From contig NZ_LMGK01000002.1 of the NCBI RefSeq assembly GCF_001427125.1, positions 163,066-227,065 on the forward strand: a stretch of 64,000 nucleotides of DNA, written 5' to 3'. How positions within the stretch are numbered: position 1 is the stretch's first letter; each line of letters opens with the position of its first letter. Source of the stretch: Pseudomonas sp. Root562. GTDB lineage: Bacteria > Pseudomonadota > Gammaproteobacteria > Pseudomonadales > Pseudomonadaceae. Positions 1-8,031 of the stretch are shown here, in pieces. Under the pieces are notes generated by a model. The model did no database searches. It was not told the DNA's origin and saw nothing but the letters and a program-made list of their open reading frames with translations. Position numbers and translations under genes: made by a program.

Positions 1-1
1 G

Positions 2-1051
2 GATGCAAAACATCATCGACTGTGTACAAGGCCCGGCACTCGCCACAGTTTGCTGGTCCCTGGCGCAGTTTTCAGTGAACAGGACGGTATCTATACCGTT
101 CCGGCTCCTGCCCTGCCTTTCGGCAAGGGTTATCGATTCCCGCTGCGCCTGGCCCCCTGGCGCAATGTCCTGCACGACCTGCAGCCCGAACTGATCGAGG
201 TCGGCGATCCTTATCTCACTGCCTGGGCAGCCCTGGACGCACGCAGGCAACTGGATGTGCCAGTGATCGGTTTCTATCACTCGGACCTGCCATTGCTGGT
301 CAGCAACCGCATGGGCAACTGGGTGACTACCAATGTCGAAGCCTACGTCAGCAAGCTTTACGGCAACTTCGACCGGGTTCTCGCGCCCAGTCAGGTGATG
401 GCGGACAAGCTCACGGGTCTTGGGGTTCGAAACGTTTTTGTCCAACCCTTGGGCGTCGATTTGCAGACTTTCCATCCCGAAAAGCGCGATCCGGGCCTGC
501 GGGCCGAATTGGGACTGGACGACAACACCCACCTGCTGATTTTTGCCGGTCGCGGTTCCAAGGAAAAAAACCTGCCGGTGCTGCTCCAGTGCATGAAACG
601 CCTGGGCAGGCGTTACCACTTGCTGCTGGTCGGTTCGTCGATGCCGAGCACGGTGCCAGGCAATGTCACCGTCATTGATGAATTCTGTCCCGCCGCGCAG
701 GTCGCGCGCCTGATGGCCAGTGCTGACGCGTTGCTGCATGCAGGCGATCAGGAAACCTTCGGCCTGGTCATTCTCGAAGCCATGGCCAGCGGCATTCCGG
801 TGGTGGCGGTGGCGGCAGGGGCTTTTCAGGAAATTGTCACTGATCAATGCGGCCTGTTATGTGCACCGAACGATCCGCAGGCGATGGCCAACGCCGTGCG
901 CGAACTGTTCGCCCAAAACAGTGCGGCCCTCGGCCGACAGGCGCGACTTCATGCCGAGCGACATTACGCCTGGGACACGGTGGTCAACAGTTTGCTGGGG
1001 CACTATCACGCCGTACTCGGCAGTCAATGGCCACGCGCGGCCAATGGTTGA
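2..1051 (+). CDS. Glycosyltransferase family 4 (5' end cut by window)
   Basis: A GT-B fold glycosyltransferase that probably moves a sugar from a nucleotide sugar to a lipid or glycan acceptor at the cytoplasmic face of the membrane. The reading frame is open to the left edge, so the N-terminal part is missing; internal TTG/ATG codons are not real starts. The acceptor-domain segment contains GFYHSDLP, and the C-terminal donor domain shows FAGRGSKEKN followed by the retaining-GT signature ETFGLVILEAMASGIPVV (E-x7-E). It is followed after 4 nt by a DUF2334 gene and a flippase-like gene, so the three probably act on one envelope or lipid glycoconjugate. The acceptor and the sugar cannot be told from sequence. 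Confidence 0.88.
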   Translation, partial: DAKHHRLCTRPGTRHSLLVPGAVFSEQDGIYTVPAPALPFGKGYRFPLRLAPWRNVLHDLQPELIEVGDPYLTAWAALDARRQLDVPVIGFYHSDLPLLVSNRMGNWVTTNVEAYVSKLYGNFDRVLAPSQVMADKLTGLGVRNVFVQPLGVDLQTFHPEKRDPGLRAELGLDDNTHLLIFAGRGSKEKNLPVLLQCMKRLGRRYHLLLVGSSMPSTVPGNVTVIDEFCPAAQVARLMASADALLHAGDQETFGLVILEAMASGIPVVAVAAGAFQEIVTDQCGLLCAPNDPQAMANAVRELFAQNSAALGRQARLHAERHYAWDTVVNSLLGHYHAVLGSQWPRAANG

Positions 1052-1055
1052 GCCC

Positions 1056-1820
1056 ATGAATACGCCCAGCCTGTTACTGGTCTTGCACGATGTGGCGCCA
1101 CAAACCTGGGCCGACTACCAACCCTTTGTCGAAGCCGTGGACGCACTGGGCAACGTACCCATCACCTGGCTGGTGGTGCCGAACTACCACAGACACAACG
1201 ATCTGCACGCCCATCCGGACTTTCGCCAGCGGCTTGCCGAACGACTCGAACGCGGCGATGAATTGGTGCTGCACGGCTATTTTCATTGCGATGACGGATC
1301 GCCGCTGAACTCTGCGCGAGACTGGTTCATGCGCCGGGTCTATACCCACGAAGGCGAGTTCTACAGCTTGTCCCGGGAGGCCGCCCTCGCCCGTTTGCAT
1401 GAAGGCATTGCGATGTTTGATCGATACCATTGGCCGCTGCACGGTTTTGTCGCGCCGGCCTGGCTGATGAGTGAAGGCACGCGGCAAGCCTTGCGACAAC
1501 TGCCTTTGAGTTATACCAGCGACCCTCAACACCTTTATCGACTACCGGATTTCACCACGGTCGACGCGCCCGGGTTGGTCTGGAGCGCACGCAGTGCCTG
1601 GCGTCGCGGTTTGTCCAAGCTCGTCAGCGATCAGCGCGAACAACGCTGGCGCCAGGCACCGGTGATTCGCCTGGGCCTGCACCCGGTCGACATGCGCCAT
1701 GAATTCTCGCGCACCTACTGGCTGCAAACCCTCAAGCGCCTGCTGGCAGACGGACGATCGCCCATGACCAAGGCAAACTGGCTGGCCCTGCAAAGCCAGA
1801 ACAGGGAGCGCGCCGCATGA
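1056..1820 (+). CDS. DUF2334 / polysaccharide deacetylase-like protein
   Basis: A 254-residue member of the DUF2334 branch of the NodB-type carbohydrate deacetylase superfamily. The N-terminal strand ends in LVLHDVAP, placing the usual metal-binding Asp near residue 12. A second metal-site motif, HGYFHC, follows around residue 80, and HPVDMRHE lies near the C-terminus. The start is the ATG 4 nt after the glycosyltransferase stop; longer in-frame extensions overlap that gene. No signal peptide is seen, so it should work in the cytoplasm, perhaps deacetylating a lipid-linked sugar made by the upstream transferase. It overlaps the next gene by ATGA, which suggests translational coupling. The substrate is inference only. 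Confidence 0.82.
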   Translation: MNTPSLLLVLHDVAPQTWADYQPFVEAVDALGNVPITWLVVPNYHRHNDLHAHPDFRQRLAERLERGDELVLHGYFHCDDGSPLNSARDWFMRRVYTHEGEFYSLSREAALARLHEGIAMFDRYHWPLHGFVAPAWLMSEGTRQALRQLPLSYTSDPQHLYRLPDFTTVDAPGLVWSARSAWRRGLSKLVSDQREQRWRQAPVIRLGLHPVDMRHEFSRTYWLQTLKRLLADGRSPMTKANWLALQSQNRERAA

Positions 1821-2812
1821 GTCGCGGGATCCTGCTGGTGATCGGCCTGCTCGCTGCGGTGCTGATCCCGTGGCTTTTGGGTGGAAGCGAAACCTGGTCA
1901 CGATTGAGTGCTTTTCCGCTGAGCGGATTATTGGTCATGTTCGGCATGATCCTGCTGTGCTGGGTGGTAAACACCCTGCGATTGCGCCTTTTATTGGGCG
2001 ATCAGCGCCATAAGGTCAGCCCCGTCAAAAGCCTTGGCGTGGTCATGGCTGCCGAATTCGCTTATTGCGCCACGCCTGGCGGCAGCGGCGGCCCGCTCAC
2101 TATCATGGCGCTGCTGGGACGCAACGGTGTGCGTCCGGCCAGAAGCAGTGCCGTGTTCGCCATGGACCAGTTGAGCGATTTGTTGTTTTTCCTCTGCGCA
2201 CTCAGCGGGATTCTGATTTATGCGCTGTTTCAACACCTGAGCCAGCGCATGGAATGGCTGTTGATCGTCAGTGCCGTGTCGATGTTCGGCGGATTGATCA
2301 GTTGTGTGCTTGTGGCGCGGTATCACCGCTTGCTGATTCGCCTGAGCGGCCGGTTGCTGGCCCGCCTCAACGTGCAGCCCACCACCCGGATGCGCTGGGC
2401 GCGAAAGCTCCTGAGTTTTCTGGCGGCGTTTACTGACACACTGAAGCTGCCTTTTCAGACATTGATCACTGTGTTTGCCCTGACCTGCCTGCACTGGATT
2501 TTACGCTACAGCGTGCTGTATCTGGCGCTGCGCGGGCTCGGTGCAGACTTGCAATGGGCCTGGAGCTTTTTGATCCAGATGCTTTCGCTCAGTGCAGGTC
2601 AATTCAGCCTGTTGCCGGGCGGAGCCGGCGCGGCGGAACTGACGTCGGCGGCGCTGCTGGCGCCCATGGTGGGGAAATCCACCGCAGCGGCGGCGATTCT
2701 GATCTGGCGGGCAGTGACCTATTACTTCTATCTGCTGGTCGGTGGGCCGGTGTTCTTGCTGATGCTGGGGCGGCCGCTGCTCAAGAAGTTGATGAAACTC
2801 AAGCAGGCTTAG
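1817..2812 (+). CDS. Flippase-like integral membrane protein (UPF0104/YbhN, LPG-synthetase-TM family)
   Basis: A 331-residue polytopic membrane protein with about seven to eight hydrophobic segments, starting with GILLVIGLLAAVLIPWLL. It carries the family hallmarks GGSGGPLT near residue 90 and LLPGGAGAAEL near residue 265, typical of the lysylphosphatidylglycerol synthetase/flippase transmembrane domain. No catalytic aminoacyl-transferase domain is attached, so it is probably a lipid translocase or partner rather than a synthase. The start ATG overlaps the stop of the DUF2334 gene. The 3' end overlaps the convergent small gene at 2799-2975 by 14 nt. Together with the transferase and DUF2334 gene it makes a plausible make/modify/flip unit. 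Confidence 0.85.
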   Translation: MSRGILLVIGLLAAVLIPWLLGGSETWSRLSAFPLSGLLVMFGMILLCWVVNTLRLRLLLGDQRHKVSPVKSLGVVMAAEFAYCATPGGSGGPLTIMALLGRNGVRPARSSAVFAMDQLSDLLFFLCALSGILIYALFQHLSQRMEWLLIVSAVSMFGGLISCVLVARYHRLLIRLSGRLLARLNVQPTTRMRWARKLLSFLAAFTDTLKLPFQTLITVFALTCLHWILRYSVLYLALRGLGADLQWAWSFLIQMLSLSAGQFSLLPGGAGAAELTSAALLAPMVGKSTAAAAILIWRAVTYYFYLLVGGPVFLLMLGRPLLKKLMKLKQA

Positions 2813-2975
2813 GCGGGTTGTCGGGCTCTTGCTGCAACTGCTCCCACAACTCGGCAGCGCCTGGAAACTCCGTTCCATCCTCCGGGCTCAGGTCGTCCGG
2901 GTCGTAACGGCTCAAACAACCTTCGCCCAGGGTGGCGGGCGCCTTGGAAGTGGCTTTGTCCAATGGATCGGCCAT
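2799..2975 (-). CDS. Small acidic hypothetical protein (58 aa)
   Basis: A 58-residue acidic protein without signal peptide or membrane segment, containing LSRYDPDDLSPEDGTEFPGAAELWEQL. I do not recognise a domain. The ATG at 2975 is preferred because GAGG lies 8 nt upstream; an ATG two codons earlier would have only 2 nt spacing. It lies downstream of purU in the same orientation, and its last codons overlap the end of the flippase gene on the other strand. I recall a similarly placed small ORF beside purU in other pseudomonads, which supports a real gene. Function unknown. Confidence 0.65.
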   Translation of the reverse strand: MADPLDKATSKAPATLGEGCLSRYDPDDLSPEDGTEFPGAAELWEQLQQEPDNPPKPA

Positions 2976-3061
2976 GGTCATGTCCTCATGCAGAAACGGC
3001 GAAGGGCCTGAAGCGATTGAACGCCCAGGCCCTTCGAATTTCAACCGGGTCGTGCGGTAAA

Positions 3062-3910
3062 TCAGAACACGACGGTTTTATTGCCGTGCACCAACACCCG
3101 GTCTTCCAGGTGATAACGCAGACCGCGGGCCAGTACCATCTTCTCGACGTCACGGCCGAAACGCACCATGTCTTCAATGCTGTCGCTGTGGCTGACACGC
3201 ACCACGTCCTGCTCGATGATCGGGCCGGCGTCCAGCTCTTCCGTCACGTAGTGGCAGGTCGCGCCGATCAGTTTCACGCCGCGCATCGAAGCCTGGTGAT
3301 ACGGCTTGGCACCGACGAACGACGGCAGGAAGCTGTGGTGAATGTTGATGACCTTGTGCGCATATTCACTGCACAACTCGGGCGGCAGGATTTGCATGTA
3401 ACGGGCAAGGACCACCACTTCGGCATCGTGATGTTTCACCAGACGCGAAACCTCGGCGAAAGCCGGCTCCTTGTCCTGCGGGTTGACCGGCACGTGGTAG
3501 TAAGGAATGCCGTGCCACTCAACCATGCTGCGCAAGTCATCGTGGTTGGAAATCACACAAGCGATTTCGCAGTCCAGTTCATCGCTGTGCCAGCGATGGA
3601 GCAGGTCGGCGAGGCAGTGGGATTCGCGGCTGGCCATCAGTACCACGCGTTTCTTTTGCGCGGTATCGGTGATACGCCAGTCCATCGAGAATTCTTCGGC
3701 AATCGGCGCAAACGCTTCGCGCAAAGCTTCGATACCGAAAGGCAGCGAGTCGGCACGAATCTCGTGACGCATGAAGAACCAGCCACTGAGATTGTCCGAG
3801 TGGTGGCTCGCTTCAGTGATCCAGCCGTTATGTGACGCCAGAAAGTTACTGACTTTAGCAACGATGCCGACGCGGTCGGGGCAGGAAATCACCAGCCGAA
3901 AAGTGCGCAT
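3062..3910 (-). CDS. purU: Formyltetrahydrofolate deformylase
   Basis: PurU hydrolyses 10-formyl-tetrahydrofolate to tetrahydrofolate plus formate in the cytoplasm, balancing one-carbon pools for purine and glycine metabolism. The 282-residue product has an N-terminal ACT domain (RTFRLVISCPDRVGIVAKVSNFLA) and a C-terminal formyltransferase fold. The catalytic regions VINIHHSFLPSF and GVKLIGATCHYVTEELDAGPIIEQD are present. The ATG at 3910 has GGAG 11 nt upstream; a longer frame upstream lacks similarity to the family. The gene is monocistronic or leads into the small gene at 2799-2975, and is divergent from mvaT across 337 bp. Length fits the family (about 280-290). Confidence 0.97.
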   Translation of the reverse strand: MRTFRLVISCPDRVGIVAKVSNFLASHNGWITEASHHSDNLSGWFFMRHEIRADSLPFGIEALREAFAPIAEEFSMDWRITDTAQKKRVVLMASRESHCLADLLHRWHSDELDCEIACVISNHDDLRSMVEWHGIPYYHVPVNPQDKEPAFAEVSRLVKHHDAEVVVLARYMQILPPELCSEYAHKVINIHHSFLPSFVGAKPYHQASMRGVKLIGATCHYVTEELDAGPIIEQDVVRVSHSDSIEDMVRFGRDVEKMVLARGLRYHLEDRVLVHGNKTVVF

Positions 3911-4247
3911 GGGGGGGAAACTCCAGAACTTCGCAAAGGCGGCCATTCTAGCGATTGCGCAGCAAAACTGCAGTATTGATGACGTGCCGTGCTGTCAGAT
4001 GGCAACCGACGCTGGGCCTGCCCGTGCACCTCGTTCGTCAAACGACAGTGCAGTAAGCCTTCCACAAGCACTCCTTTGTAAATATCTGTAGCCGAGCTTC
4101 AAACTATTTAACTGCATCGAAAATGTGCAGCGAATTGCGGACAATTTAATTAAATAAACCTGCTTTAATGTTTACTTGATGAAACACCCTGACTATTATT
4201 GCGGCACTGTCCCCCTGCCATCCTGCGCCACACATAAGGTAGTAATC
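3911..4247. other. purU-mvaT divergent intergenic region (337 bp)
   Basis: No coding potential is convincing here. The purU-proximal half is GC-rich and featureless. The mvaT-proximal half (about 4080-4200) turns strongly AT-rich and contains the mvaT promoter candidate. MvaT-family proteins bind AT-rich DNA, so autorepression through this tract is plausible but is inference. Confidence 0.5.
4171..4199 (+). promoter_or_regulatory. Candidate sigma-70 promoter of mvaT
   Basis: TTTACT at 4171-4176, a 17-bp spacer, then TATTAT at 4194-4199, set in AT-rich DNA 49 bp before the mvaT start codon. Spacing is ideal and both hexamers are close to consensus. Assigned by eye only. Confidence 0.55.
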
Positions 4248-4625
4248 ATGTCCTTGATCAACGAATATCGCGCCACCGAAGAAGCTATCAAAGAGCTGCA
4301 AGCCCGTTTGAAGAATCTGTCCCAAGACGACAAACTGCAAACCGAGCTGGAATTTGAAGGCAAACTGCGCACCCTGATGGGCGAATACTCCAAGTCCCTG
4401 CGTGACATCATTGCTTTGCTGGACCCGGAATCCAAAACCAAGGCTCCACGTGGCGGCGTTGTGAAAACTACCGGCACCAAGCGTGCTCGCAAAGTTAAAC
4501 AATACAAAAACCCGCACAACGGCGAAGTCATCGAAACCAAAGGTGGCAACCACAAGACTCTGAAAGAGTGGAAAGCCAAGTGGGGCGGTGACGTGGTTGA
4601 AGGCTGGGCTACCCTGCTGGGCTAA
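4248..4625 (+). CDS. mvaT: H-NS-family xenogeneic silencer MvaT
   Basis: MvaT is the Pseudomonas functional analogue of H-NS. It binds AT-rich DNA, oligomerises and represses horizontally acquired and surface-structure genes. The 125-residue protein has the expected N-terminal coiled coil for oligomerisation (about residues 1-60, SLINEYRATEEAIKELQARL), a basic linker (TTGTKRARKVKQYKNP) and the C-terminal DNA-binding loop GGNHKTLKEWKAKWG. The start is the ATG after AAGGTAG; in-frame extension upstream is leader. It is transcribed alone, with a terminator shared with the convergent sbcB. Codon use is noticeably biased to highly used codons, fitting an abundant nucleoid protein. Confidence 0.97.
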   Translation: MSLINEYRATEEAIKELQARLKNLSQDDKLQTELEFEGKLRTLMGEYSKSLRDIIALLDPESKTKAPRGGVVKTTGTKRARKVKQYKNPHNGEVIETKGGNHKTLKEWKAKWGGDVVEGWATLLG

Positions 4626-4653
4626 GCCGCCAGCCCCGTCTGCGACAAAAAAT

Positions 4654-4682
4654 AACGCCAGCCAATCGCTGGCGTTTTTTTA
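4654..4682. terminator. Terminator between mvaT and sbcB
   Basis: Perfect 9-bp stem AACGCCAGC/GCTGGCGTT with a 5-nt loop, flanked by an A-run on the left and a T-run on the right. It can therefore serve both mvaT and the convergent sbcB. Confidence 0.92.
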
Positions 4683-4715
4683 TGCCTGGAGTTCAGGCTC
4701 CGGGTGTTTTCGATT

Positions 4716-6146
4716 TCAAAGATTCAAACGTGAGCGTAACCCGAGAACATGTTGCTGCCATTCGCCGAGTACCTGTTGCTGAAACGCTGTCGCAGTAACA
4801 GCCATTTGGGCTGCGGCCTCGGAGAAACTTTCCAGGGTATTGGGGGCGCCCCACTCAGGGTCCGACAAGCGCTTCTGACAAAATAGTCTCCAGCGCTCTT
4901 GCTCTTCAAGATTCAGCGTTTGCGGAAAGTTGCGTGCGCGATATCGAAACAATAATTCAGGCAAACGTTCATCATCGAAAGGCCATTGAGCTTGTGCTAA
5001 TTGAGCCGGGTCGGCAGAACGTACTTGTTCACATAGACGCCGATCACGGTCACCGATAAAACCATCGTATAACTGTTGTTCAGGGTCCAGGCTGACAGAA
5101 AAATCCTCACGGGCATAAATTGCCGCAACTTTATCCAGCCAGACTTGCTGCGCGTCACTTAGTCGCACCGTACGCTGCTGATACAGCGGCATATCCAGGC
5201 CAAGACGTTGCTGATCTTCAGGACGAAGTACCGACAACGGCGCCACTACCGGGCATTTATTGATGTGAATGAGCTTGAGCGGAACCGGCAACTCGCCCTC
5301 GGCCAGATCATCGCGGCGGGTATAGAGGCGCTGACGCAACGTGTCGGAATCCAGATCGAGCAAACCCTGGGGATCAAGATGCAGGTCGCAGACTATCAGC
5401 GCATTCTTGTTGCGTGGATGCCAGGCCAGCGGTAACACCACCCCCACAAAGTTGCGTGCCGCTGAAAAGCGCCCGGAAATGTGTACCATCGGTTGCAACA
5501 GGCGAATCTGGTCCAGCACCTTTTGTTTGCTGCGTAACTTGAACAGCCATTCATAGAGCTTCGGCTGTTTTTCCCGGATCAACCGCGCCAAAGCGATCGT
5601 CGCGCGTACATCCGACAGCGCTTCGTGGGCATTGCCGTGATCGATGCCGTTGGCGGCGGTCAGACGCTCAAGCTTGAGCGTCACCCGCCCCTCATCGTCT
5701 GTTGGCCAGACAATACCGTCGGGACGCAAGGCATATGCTGCGCGCACCACATCGATCAAATCCCAGCGACTGTTGCCGCCCTGCCACTCCCGTGCGTACG
5801 GGTCGAAAAAATTGCGGTACAGGCTGTAGCGGGTCATTTCGTCGTCGAAGCGCAAGGTGTTGTACCCGGCTCCACACGTGCCCGGCGCAGCCAACTGGGC
5901 GTGCACGCGGGTCATGAAGTCGGCTTCGCTCAACCCCAGCATGGCCAGGTTTCCAGGCGTAATGCCGGTGATCGCGCAGGCTGCCGGGTGCGGCAGGATG
6001 TCGTCGCTGGGCTGGCAATAGAGATTGACCGGCTCGTCTATTTCATTGAGATCGAAGTCAGTACGCAGCCCCGCCATTTGAAGGGGGCGGTCGCAACGGG
6101 GGTTGATGCCCGTCGTTTCATAGTCGTACCAGAAGATAGAGGTCAC
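4716..6146 (-). CDS. sbcB: Exodeoxyribonuclease I
   Basis: ExoI degrades single-stranded DNA 3' to 5' and interacts with SSB in recombination and mismatch repair. The 476-residue protein begins with the DEDD exonuclease motif FWYDYETTGINP (Asp and Glu metal ligands) and has HEALSDVRATIALARL for the later His/Asp residues. The central SH3-like and C-terminal helical regions expected for SbcB follow. The start codon is GTG; the Shine-Dalgarno is weak. Length matches E. coli ExoI (475). It is convergent with mvaT and divergent from the RDD gene across 185 bp. Confidence 0.96.
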   Translation of the reverse strand: MTSIFWYDYETTGINPRCDRPLQMAGLRTDFDLNEIDEPVNLYCQPSDDILPHPAACAITGITPGNLAMLGLSEADFMTRVHAQLAAPGTCGAGYNTLRFDDEMTRYSLYRNFFDPYAREWQGGNSRWDLIDVVRAAYALRPDGIVWPTDDEGRVTLKLERLTAANGIDHGNAHEALSDVRATIALARLIREKQPKLYEWLFKLRSKQKVLDQIRLLQPMVHISGRFSAARNFVGVVLPLAWHPRNKNALIVCDLHLDPQGLLDLDSDTLRQRLYTRRDDLAEGELPVPLKLIHINKCPVVAPLSVLRPEDQQRLGLDMPLYQQRTVRLSDAQQVWLDKVAAIYAREDFSVSLDPEQQLYDGFIGDRDRRLCEQVRSADPAQLAQAQWPFDDERLPELLFRYRARNFPQTLNLEEQERWRLFCQKRLSDPEWGAPNTLESFSEAAAQMAVTATAFQQQVLGEWQQHVLGLRSRLNL

Positions 6147-6331
6147 AGGCGTTTCCCGAACTGAAGATCGACGAAGTCTAGGCGTTCACGTCCCGCCCCG
6201 GCCAGTAATCTTGTGATTCAAACACTCCTGGTTACTCAAACCGCAATACATAGTTATGTCGTTTTCCCCAGTGAGGCTGCTAGCATCGGGGAACGAGACA
6301 ATCCCGATCAGGCCACATCATCAGGTTGCCC

Positions 6332-7057
6332 ATGCTCGAGACCACAGCACTGCCAAGGAAAGCGACGCTGTCCCCGCCACTGGATACGCGGTATCAAGTT
6401 GAAACGCCTGAAGGCATCGACTTGCCTCTGCGACCCGCCGGGCTGATGGTGCGTGCGCTGGCGTTCGCCATCGACCTGGCACTGCGCGGCGTGATCCTCG
6501 GCGTGCTGTTCATTGTCCTGGCGATGCTCGGAAAACTCGGCGCCGGCCTGGGCTCGCTGCTGATCTTTGGCGTGAGCTGGTGGTACATGGTGCTGTTCGA
6601 GGTCCTTAACCAGGGCCGCTCACCGGGCAAGCAATGGATGGGAGTGCGCGTGGTGCAGGACGATGGCACACCGATTGGCTGGTCCGCGTCGCTGTTGCGC
6701 AACTTGCTGCGGTTTGTCGATTTGTTGCCTTTCGGCTACTTCCTCGGGGCAATCAGTTGCCTGCAGCATCCCGGCTTCAAACGCCTCGGCGATGTGGCGG
6801 CCGGCACGTTGGTGATCTACCGTGAACAGCCGCTCACCCGTCCCCAGCTACCGCCAGCCCAACCGCGCCGCCCGGCAATAACCCTGAGCCTGAGCGAACA
6901 ACGCGCCATCCTCGGATTCGCCGAACGCCAGGCCGAACTGTCCCCTGCGAGGGTCAATGAGCTCGCCGCGATCCTGGCGCAACCGTTGCAGGTTCCAGCG
7001 CCACAAGCCGTGGCTGAACTCAACGGCATCGCTCGCGGTTTGTTGGGCCCGGCATGA
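6332..7057 (+). CDS. RDD-family membrane protein, first gene of the MoxR operon
   Basis: A 241-residue protein with an N-terminal RDD domain (RPAGLMVRALAFAIDLALRGV, conserved Arg and Asp) holding about three membrane spans (roughly residues 45-150), followed by a soluble C-terminal tail rich in Pro/Gln. RDD proteins are poorly understood; some take part in ion transport. I chose the ATG at 6332, which has AGG 6 nt upstream; a TTG two codons earlier is possible. Its stop overlaps the start of the SpoIIM-like gene (ATGA), the first of five tight junctions in a six-gene operon that ends with MoxR and DUF58. Confidence 0.85.
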   Translation: MLETTALPRKATLSPPLDTRYQVETPEGIDLPLRPAGLMVRALAFAIDLALRGVILGVLFIVLAMLGKLGAGLGSLLIFGVSWWYMVLFEVLNQGRSPGKQWMGVRVVQDDGTPIGWSASLLRNLLRFVDLLPFGYFLGAISCLQHPGFKRLGDVAAGTLVIYREQPLTRPQLPPAQPRRPAITLSLSEQRAILGFAERQAELSPARVNELAAILAQPLQVPAPQAVAELNGIARGLLGPA

Positions 7058-8031
7058 AGCAAAGCCTTTTCGAACATCGGCACATGGCCGAATGGGAGCA
7101 GTTTTCCCTCACGCTGCAACGTCTGGAACAGGACAGGAAGGCCGACGGAGTCGGCGATTTCCCGGCTGACTATCGTCGTCTCTGCCAACATCTGGCACTG
7201 GCTCGGGAGCGCGGCTACAGCAGTTTCCTGATCGATTCGTTGCAACAACAGGTCCTGCGCGGACACCAACAACTGTATCGCCATCGCAGCCACCTGGGGG
7301 CCAATGTACTGGCATTCATCCTCGCCGGATTCCCCCGCCTGGTCCGTGAGCAATGGCGCTTCGTGCTTGCCGCCAGCCTGCTGTTTTTCGGCAGCCTGAT
7401 CGGCATTGCGCTGCTGGTGTACCTGTTCCCGGACCTGATCTACAACCTGATCCCGGCCGAGCAGGTCAGCGAAATGCAAAACATGTACGACCCCGAAGCC
7501 GGTCATCTCGGGCGCTCGGCGGAACGCGCGGCCAGTGAAGACTGGGTGATGTTCGGCTACTACATCATGCATAACATCGGCATCGCCTTTCAGACCTTCG
7601 CCAGTGGTTTGCTGTTTGGCCTGGGCAGCGCGTTCTTCCTGCTCTTCAACGGCTTGATGATCGGCGCGGTGGCCGGACATCTGACGCACATCGGCTACGG
7701 GCAAACGTTCTGGTCCTTCGTGATTGGCCACGGCGCCTTCGAATTGACCGCCATCGCCCTCGCCGGGGCGGCCGGCCTGCAACTGGGCTGGGCATTGATT
7801 GCGCCGGGGCGCCTGCCCCGCTCGGAAGCCTTGCGCCTGGCGGCACGCAAGAGCGTGTTGCTGATTTGCGGGGTGATGCTGTTCCTGCTGATTGCGGCGT
7901 TCATCGAGGCCTATTGGTCGTCGATGACGGCAGCAACGCCCATGACCAAATACCTGGTGGGCGCGCTGCTCTGGCTGTCGGTCACGGTTTATCTGCTGTT
8001 TGCCGGACGGGTCCGCCATGCGACTGAGTGA
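7054..8031 (+). CDS. Stage II sporulation protein M-like membrane protein (DUF95)
   Basis: A 325-residue member of the SpoIIM/DUF95 family. A soluble N-terminal helical part (about 1-100) precedes five or so membrane spans, including FVLAASLLFFGSLIGIALLVYLF and the family-typical HNIGIAFQTFASGLLFGLGSAFFLLFNGLMIG with IGHGAFELTAIALAGAAGL. In Bacillus SpoIIM works with cell-wall hydrolases during engulfment; in non-sporulating bacteria its role is unknown. It overlaps the RDD gene by 4 nt and the DUF4129 gene by 14 nt, so the three are almost certainly co-translated. Envelope remodelling is inference. Confidence 0.88.
   Translation: MKQSLFEHRHMAEWEQFSLTLQRLEQDRKADGVGDFPADYRRLCQHLALARERGYSSFLIDSLQQQVLRGHQQLYRHRSHLGANVLAFILAGFPRLVREQWRFVLAASLLFFGSLIGIALLVYLFPDLIYNLIPAEQVSEMQNMYDPEAGHLGRSAERAASEDWVMFGYYIMHNIGIAFQTFASGLLFGLGSAFFLLFNGLMIGAVAGHLTHIGYGQTFWSFVIGHGAFELTAIALAGAAGLQLGWALIAPGRLPRSEALRLAARKSVLLICGVMLFLLIAAFIEAYWSSMTAATPMTKYLVGALLWLSVTVYLLFAGRVRHATE

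Noticed and set aside
3911..4247. Riboswitch before purU
   Set aside because: No conserved folate, purine or glycine riboswitch core is visible; only an AT-rich promoter zone on the mvaT side.
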